Of a stretch of 64,000 nucleotides of DNA, positions 58,801 through 64,000 are shown piece by piece. The notes below the pieces were generated by a model, which saw nothing but the letters and a program-made list of their open reading frames with translations, was not told the DNA's origin and did no database searches. Numbering within the stretch: the first letter of the stretch is position 1; every line of letters starts with the position of its first letter. This stretch comes from Ananas comosus (taxonomy: Eukaryota; Streptophyta; Magnoliopsida; Poales; Bromeliaceae). The stretch is taken from contig NC_033637.1 in the NCBI RefSeq assembly GCF_001540865.1, positions 5,029,849 through 5,093,848 of the forward strand. Direction: 5' to 3'. The translations under genes and the position numbers were made by a program.

Positions 58801-60007
58801 GAGATAGATAGCACGCTATCTGCTTCGTTTATTTCATTTAGAAATAAACTTAGTTGAAAATGTGAATTAACTAGGATTTGAACTTGGATCTCGAATATCA
58901 ACTATTAAATTCTTTGCCACTTGCTCCAGGGACGGTCGGTAAACTCATCAATCTATCTAAAAGGTAAAAGGTGTAAGATATACACCTTAATATAAAGTAT
59001 TTTTTTTTATTAAAAGTAAAACTAGGTGCTTGCACCCGTGGATTGGATGTTAACCACGAGTCACGTTGTCGGATGGATGAGGTATTAAATATACATCTTA
59101 AATGAGTTGTCGGATGGATGAGATATTAAATATATATACATCTTAAATGGGGCGTACACGTACACGTAGCATTGCTCTAACATAATTTATAAATAAATAA
59201 ACAATCACCTGACCAACAAATCATAATGCCTTTTTTTTTTTTAAATTATTTATCCATCGTATCATAATTTATTTATTTATAAACAACTCTATTTTTATGA
59301 TAGTTTCGATTGCGGGACGTATTTTGGTGTCGTCGGTGCTACACAGAAGACAAGGTTGTTACCTGAAGGTTGGCGGTGGCGGTGGCGGTGGCGGGGAGGG
59401 CCTTGTTGATCCAGACGTCGTGGACCCAGTCGATGACGACGAAGACCCTCCGGACGGTGTAGAGCATGGGCACGAGCGCCCGCACCGGCGGCGAGAAGAT
59501 CCCCAGCCCGCCGACCACGTTCTCCGTGAGTATCTGGCACGACAGCAGGAACAGGTGCGGCGTCGCCGACCGCACCGCGTGGTCGTCCCCGCGCGCGAAC
59601 CCCCCCAGCACGTACGCCAGCGGCAGGAACAGCCCCACCGTCGTCCCCACCACCACGTACCCCCGGAACCACCCCCGCCCCCGGAATATCTCCTCATCCC
59701 CCGCCGACTCCGCCGACCCCGCCCCCCGGTGCGCCGGGAACGCCAGCCGCGACAGCACGGCCACGTACAGCGTCGCCAAGGCCGGGAACAGGAGGTCGAT
59801 GAGCGGCACCAGCCCGCTCGCCGAGAACACCATGATGAACGCCACCAGCTGCAGCTCGATCACCCGCAGCGACCCCATCACGCCGCCCATCACCGCCTGC
59901 TGCTGCTGCTGCTGCTGCTGTGGCCTTTTCCCCGGCCCCGACGACGCCGCAGCTGCAGGCGGTTCCGGATGCGACCGCGGGGCCACCGCCAGTGACAGGC
60001 CCGACAT
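55891..60007 (-). CDS. Plant multi-pass membrane protein, probably DUF7733 family (2 exons)
   Basis: Function unknown. Seen: exon 1 is 59363-60007 (215 codons, NLQ|GTAACA donor) and exon 2 is 55891-56163 (acceptor GTGAAG), phase 0, with a 3199-bp intron; product 305 aa. An N-terminal Pro/Ala-rich tail carries eight Gln (residues 30-37, a CAG/CTG run in the DNA). Hydrophobic segments follow: LVAFIMVFSASGLVPL, LLFPALATLYVAVL, YVVVGTTVGLFLPLAYVL, a stretch around HLFLLSC and, in exon 2, LAVANLVYFSVNLLVFLI. The tail is hydrophilic, rich in Lys, Ala and Asp, and ends SKKTE. Exon 1 is strongly GC-rich against AT-rich flanks, as in many monocot genes. The family is assigned from memory of similar plant proteins; the gene itself is well supported by the matching frame and open reading. 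The start is the ATG at 60005-60007; the frame further upstream has only GTG. Confidence 0.85.
56270..56960 (+). mobile_element. Possible solo LTR or LTR fragment
   Basis: A GC-rich island in an AT-rich intron with AGTCCCACATTGGAAAG followed ~35 bp later by TTATATA, a promoter arrangement common to plant LTRs and snRNA genes, then a CT-rich leader (56745-56780). I found no matching LTR or duplication. Short open frames here look spurious. Confidence 0.35.
57328..57685. mobile_element. Inverted-repeat MITE in the membrane-gene intron
   Basis: ATTTTCTGTCAAAATTCGAT and TTTCTATCATTTAAAAAC on the left mirror GTTTTTAAATGATAGAAA-like sequence on the right. Confidence 0.6.
58779..58939 (-). mobile_element. 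tRNA-derived SINE with target duplication
   Basis: 161 bp. Read on the minus strand it runs from ACCGTCCCTGGAGCAAGTGG past a B-box-like AAGTTCAAATCC to a poly-A tail. The 17-bp TAAACTCATCAATCTAT flanks both ends (58762-58778, 58940-58956). Confidence 0.9.
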
Positions 60008-60330
60008 TATTCCTATCACAGTAGTAGTAGTAGTAATAATAATAACAATAATCAGAATAATTGGTTTGAATCTTTATCGTAGCAAAACTCAAAAAGAGTC
60101 AGAACAGAAAGAACCCGAAAAATAGAAGGAGAAGACGGGTTAACTGTTGTTAATGTATATATATATATTTGGATGGTAAAGGAGAGTGTGGATATAGTTT
60201 TTAATTTTGGTAGGTTGTGACCTGTGTCTAGGGGTGTTTTTTTTTTAAATTAATTAATTAATTGGGAGGAGGGCCACGTGGCGGTGGGAGGTACGCGGGA
60301 GTGACACTTGGAGGGGCACGTGGAGATTGA
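60008..60330 (-). promoter_or_regulatory. Promoter of the membrane-protein gene with two G-boxes
   Basis: A palindromic GCCACGTGGC lies at 60273-60282 and a second CACGTG at 60317-60322, about 270 and 310 bp upstream of the start codon. A TATA-rich run at 60154-60168 sits between them and the gene. G-boxes bind bZIP and bHLH factors in light and ABA responses; regulation of this gene by them is inferred. Confidence 0.5.
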
Positions 60331-60406
60331 AGAGCGTGCGTAGGATATGGCGGTGCGGCGTATTTGGTTACTCAGCTTGGAGACCGCTTCAGTTGGTGTA
60401 AAGCTT

Positions 60407-60407
60407 A

Positions 60408-60440
<33 letters not shown>
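60407..60440. repeat. (ATT)n microsatellite
   Basis: About 11 units, at the left edge of the 60440-60715 inverted repeat. Confidence 0.95.
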
Positions 60441-60715
60441 GTGGAAAACTTTAAAAAATTTTATGTAGTTTCGCATTTTTTTATTTTACTACCCTGTGAT
60501 TTCAAGTGTATTAAGTTAGTATTTTATGATTTTAATTTTTTTTTTATTATCTATTTCGGAGTATATAATTTAACGAAATATTAAACTACAGAATACTAAA
60601 GTATGAAAGTGCGAAATTACAGGATACTAACTTGATACACTTAAAACCACAGGTTAATAAAATGAGAAAGTTCGAAACCACCGGAGGGGTTTTTGAAGTT
60701 TCACCTTATTATTAT
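60440..60715. mobile_element. Small inverted-repeat element near the membrane-gene promoter
   Basis: The left TTTCGCATTTTTTTATTTTA and ACCCTGTGATTTCAAGTGTA mirror TACACTTAAAACCACAGG and AAAATGAGAAAGTTCGAAAC on the right. It lies beside an (ATT)n repeat. Confidence 0.55.
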
Positions 60716-61454
60716 TTTCTAATAAGTTTTTTTTTTTAATATGTAAAAAATTTTCTAAAATATATTTTTATATTTCATAAGAAATTATAGTATTTTTGTT
60801 TCTCAAAAATAAAAGCGTAGGAACATGTATCTTCACGGAAAATAATTTTTTAGTAATCAATTATTTTTAATAGCGTGTTTTATGTCAGATGCTATCCAAC
60901 GCTATTGGGCCAAAATAGAATAATATATTACTTTATATTTCAGCAGGATCACAAAAATTAAATTTTAATCAAATTATTACGATCGTTACAAATTAAATAA
61001 CTTATTTTTATAGTAATAAGTAAAATATTAATTTTTGCATCATATTTTTTTTATATAAAACTGAGACGCACCGATCGACTTGGGCTGGATTTGGTTGAAT
61101 AGAAAGATTTGGCCCATTCACTCTTGCGTTCATAGGCCGAGAACATGGATTTTTTGTTTGTCATTTCAACAAAAGCCTTCCAAATTCAAGGGGAAAAAAA
61201 AAAAAAAAAAGTTGCACGGTTTGATTAAAATCGGACGGGTTCATCGGTTCAATAGTTGAGCCACCATTCAAATGGTTCAAAATGACTTTTTGACTTAATC
61301 TATTCGAAAGATTGATTTGAACCGCTTTATAGATTGAATCACGGCTCTCGTTGGTGGTTGAATTACTAGTTTTGACTCCACAATTATGGAGTAGGTGGAG
61401 TATGTTGGATGTGAATGCTAAAAACTCTATTTTCTAGTAATTTAAGCTAATCAA

Positions 61455-61605
61455 TTGTTTCTAACACAAATAGTAAAGAATTTGATAGTTAATATTCGAG
61501 GTCTAGAATTCGAAGTCAAATTATTTTACATTTTCAGATAAGTTTATTTCTAAAATAAAGTAAATGAAGCAGATAGTATGCAACTTTTCTCTAGCAACCA
61601 AAAAT
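61455..61605 (+). mobile_element. Degraded SINE copy
   Basis: ATTCGAGGTCTAGAATTCGA and GAAGCAGATAGTATGC identify the family. Confidence 0.65.
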
Positions 61606-61864
61606 AATAATTTAAGCTTTTTTTTTTTTTTATCAAAAACATTAGAGAAAGAGGTCCTTGAGTTTGATTCCCGCTAAATTCGCCAATTTAATTTAATGTC
61701 CTGAGCCTATCAGACACTCTCGAATCCAAGCGGAAGGGGAATGTCGAATATTAATCTAAAAAAAAAAAAGAATTAAAAAAAATTATGTTTTTACAGCTTT
61801 AGCATTTTGAAGGAGAATAAACATTGTTTACTATAATATATCTAGAATTTAGAATAATTCTATA

Positions 61865-62395
61865 TATAATGTGTAGTCGTGTATCTTTTAATTCGATTAT
61901 AGTATTTTCGGTGGTTGTTAGACCCAAAAAGATTAACTTGACCAAGCGAGTCTAGGGCTAGAGCTAGTAGTTCTAGGATGGATGACCCACTCCCAGAAAA
62001 ATGTGTCACCATTGGTGTCAGAGCTAATCATCAGCAGTAAATATGAGATGAGTCTTGACTGAGTCAGAATTATATAGCGGACAAGAGAGCAGCTCTCTGT
62101 CGATGACCATTGTGGGTGAATGTAGCTCTCCATAAGACCAGTTAACACTAGCGAGACGAATCTCACATCGCTTGGTGCTTATAAGTATACTTGAGTTTAA
62201 CGAGGGCATCAAAACATAAAAGGTGAGAAAATGTGATTTCAAGGATTTGAAAGTTGTAATAGGACTACATCTTTTAAATCGGCTATAACATTTTGAGTAG
62301 TAGTTAGGTTCAAGAAGTTAAAAGGGTTGAGCAAGCTTAGTGCTAAAATAATTCTAGAATAGATGACTCTCTTGGAAGCAAGACGTCACATTTAC
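61865..62395 (+). mobile_element. Second Cassandra-like TRIM, plus strand
   Basis: The 5' LTR (~61865-62010) contains a degenerate 5S motif (TTCTAGGATGGATGACCCAC), the primer site TGGTGTCAGAGC follows (62013-62024), and the 3' LTR (~62245-62395) repeats the LTR (TTCTAGAATAGATGACTCTC, AAGACGTCACA). Strongly diverged, so old. Confidence 0.7.
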
Positions 62396-62959
62396 TATAG
62401 GAAAGATGATTATTTGTCGAGAATTGTTTATGACCAATTTAAGATGCTCACAATTTGCATATTTTTTTATAGAAAATTTCAGTTTATCCCCAGAATTAGT
62501 CTTAACCCAAATTTTTATATGCTGCAAGTAGGATTTTTTAAATAGTAATAAATTTTCTACACTACTTGTGTCCAAATTAAACTTATTTTCTTTTAAAAAA
62601 AGGTTGGAAATTTATCATTATCATTATTCATATCTATGACCATCCATTAGTTTTTTGCGGCGAATGATAAAACTTTTGTGGCAAATATATTCGCCAAAAA
62701 TGCTGGGCATCTTTTGTGACGAATCGGTTTTAACCATATATAATAAGCTTTTGCAACGGTTCCATATATAGTGGCGTATCAACAACAAAATAATTTTTGC
62801 CACAAATTAAAGATTTTTTGAGATAAATTTTTATAATTTATGACTATTTGTTTCTCAGATTGGCTCAAATAGAATAAGCTTCTTATGGGGTTGTAATCGT
62901 ATTCTTAGTTAAGTAATCAGGCCCATCATTGTAATAGATTTTTTGACATCACTTGTGTA

Positions 62960-63345
62960 TCTCACTTGGGTAAGGCACTCAGAAAACAACAAAATAAAAT
63001 AAGCACTTCCATAAAAAGGGCCTCCGCGTCGTCGTCGTCGTCGAAGGCGGCGGAGGAGGCAGAGGAGGAGGGAGAGGGAGAGGGCGAGAAAGGCGGGGAA
63101 GGGCGAAAGAGGGCAAGAGAGGTGTCGTCGTCCAGTGGAGGAGGGTCGGAAAGCAAAAAAAAAAAAAAAAAAAGAAGTCGCAGGCGCGCCTCTGCGGCAA
63201 TCGCAGTCGGAGGCGGGGAAGCAAGGGGTGTGTGGCGAGGGTGAGGGCATGAGGGATGAGAGGCGGGCAGGCCGTTTCCTCCTCTGCCTTTGCATCTGCT
63301 GTCTTCTTCTAAGGAAAAAAAGAAAAAAAAAAAAAAAAAGAAGGG
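62960..63345. other. GC- and GA-rich low-complexity patch, coding status unclear
   Basis: Tri-nucleotide GTC/GTCG runs, GA-rich and poly-A tracts give open frames on both strands with only Ser, Glu, Lys or Pro, Leu and Phe runs. I see no domain, splice site or conserved motif. It could be a gene's first exon or leader, or the centre of a transposon. Confidence 0.3.
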
Positions 63346-64000
63346 ATTTTGATTAATTTACTGAAAATTCGGACCGAATCTGTAAAACCGAAAAAGACGG
63401 CCGAGTTTTGCAAAACCTCAAAATTTGTGAATTTTTTTATGCAAATTGACCAAAAAAAATATAATAAATAGATTTTTTGAAAAAAATTATAATATGATGG
63501 GTAAATTTCAGAGGCAATTTCCATTGGTTGAAAATGTAGATGATATAATACAGCTGTAATATTATAGAGCTACAGTTTTTGGTAATATAGTAATAATTTT
63601 TTATTTTTCATTTAGTTTATCTTACAAAATAGGAATCTTACAAGTACTAATGGTTTGGCGCATGGTTAAATAATTAAATTAAATTGAAACCATAAGAGGC
63701 CATTAATAATATTGAACGCATAAAAATTAATTTGGGAAGCTTATTAAGTAAATAAAAAGAATAATTACCTTATAAAAATTTAGAAATTTAATAGTTCAAT
63801 TAAATTTTTTAAAGTTTGGATATCTATTTCAAATGAGTAATGTTCCATCACTTAGAGGGGTTTTTGTTTTCATTATTAAAGAACGTGCATAAATTACATA
63901 AATTAAAGCAATGTATTAAAAATCTCTGGTCAAAGTTACTTGGTCAAGAGTTCCAAATGCAGCGTCCCATCATAAATATTTAACTATTATTTTTAATTTT
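63346..64000. other. Right edge, nothing recognised
   Basis: AT-rich sequence without coding pattern. Confidence 0.45.

Larger units (their letters stand above)
56164..59362 (-). other. Intron of the membrane-protein gene
   Basis: A 3.2-kb intron holding a GC-rich LTR-like fragment (56270-56960), an inverted-repeat MITE (57328-57685) and a SINE in the gene's own orientation (58779-58939). Confidence 0.8.

Noticed and set aside
59297..60125. Open frames on the plus strand and in other minus frames
   Set aside because: Shadows of the GC-rich exon 1 of the membrane protein, whose frame has continuous hydrophobic segments.
1..64000. CRISPR arrays, rRNA operons, complete tRNA genes
   Set aside because: None seen. 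The tRNA-like boxes belong to SINEs, and the 5S-like sequence is partial and within TRIM LTRs.

Overview
The window is nuclear DNA of a flowering plant, most likely a monocot outside the grasses. Intergenic DNA is very AT-rich, the exons are GC-rich, introns are long with ordinary GT..AG borders, and microsatellites and plant transposons are abundant. The species cannot be fixed from the sequence alone; a commelinid such as a pineapple relative would fit. Gene density is low: three intron-containing genes can be supported, all on the minus strand.

Genes: (1) 5862-8223, a group IIc WRKY transcription factor resembling WRKY75 (two exons, 181 aa). (2) 33127-40315, a LAZY1 gravitropism gene of the IGT family. 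I assembled it from five coding exons of 6, 73, 569, 301 and 20 nt; the phases agree and give 322 aa. (3) 55891-60007, a two-exon gene for a 305-aa plant multi-pass membrane protein, probably a DUF7733-type protein, with two G-boxes upstream. The three do not form a pathway. Other open frames are mostly repeats or shadows.

The rest is mainly transposon-derived. A gag-protease-only Ty1/copia element (26529-29309) has both LTRs, a primer-binding site and a 5-bp target duplication. Four copies of a ~500-bp CACTA-like element have 3-bp duplications. Two Tourist-like MITEs have TAA duplications. Two Cassandra-like TRIM copies carry 5S-rRNA-like sequence. One tRNA-derived SINE family has about eight copies, two with ~16-bp duplications.

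The most unusual content is about 24 inverted-repeat elements lying inside (TA)n or (CT)n(TA)n tracts, clustered at 1-2251, 14000-15610 and 38300-47000. They fall into two core types, ~220-250 bp and ~540 bp. At each end sits a small hairpin whose stem sequence differs between copies, stays self-complementary, and is shared across the two core types. This looks like a modular terminal-hairpin transposon system aimed at microsatellites, and it is my main candidate for something poorly described.

Layout: 0-2.3 kb hairpin-element cluster; 3.4-3.9 CACTA-like copy; 5.9-8.2 WRKY gene; 12-13.8 tandemly repeated AT-rich element; 14-15.6 second cluster; 17-25.6 CACTA-like copies and MITEs; 26.5-29.3 copia element; 31-32.3 MITEs; 33.1-40.3 LAZY1; 40.7-44 and 46-47 third cluster; 48.7-49.2 Cassandra-like; 55.9-60.0 membrane protein; 61.9-62.4 Cassandra-like; 63.0-63.3 GC-rich low-complexity patch.
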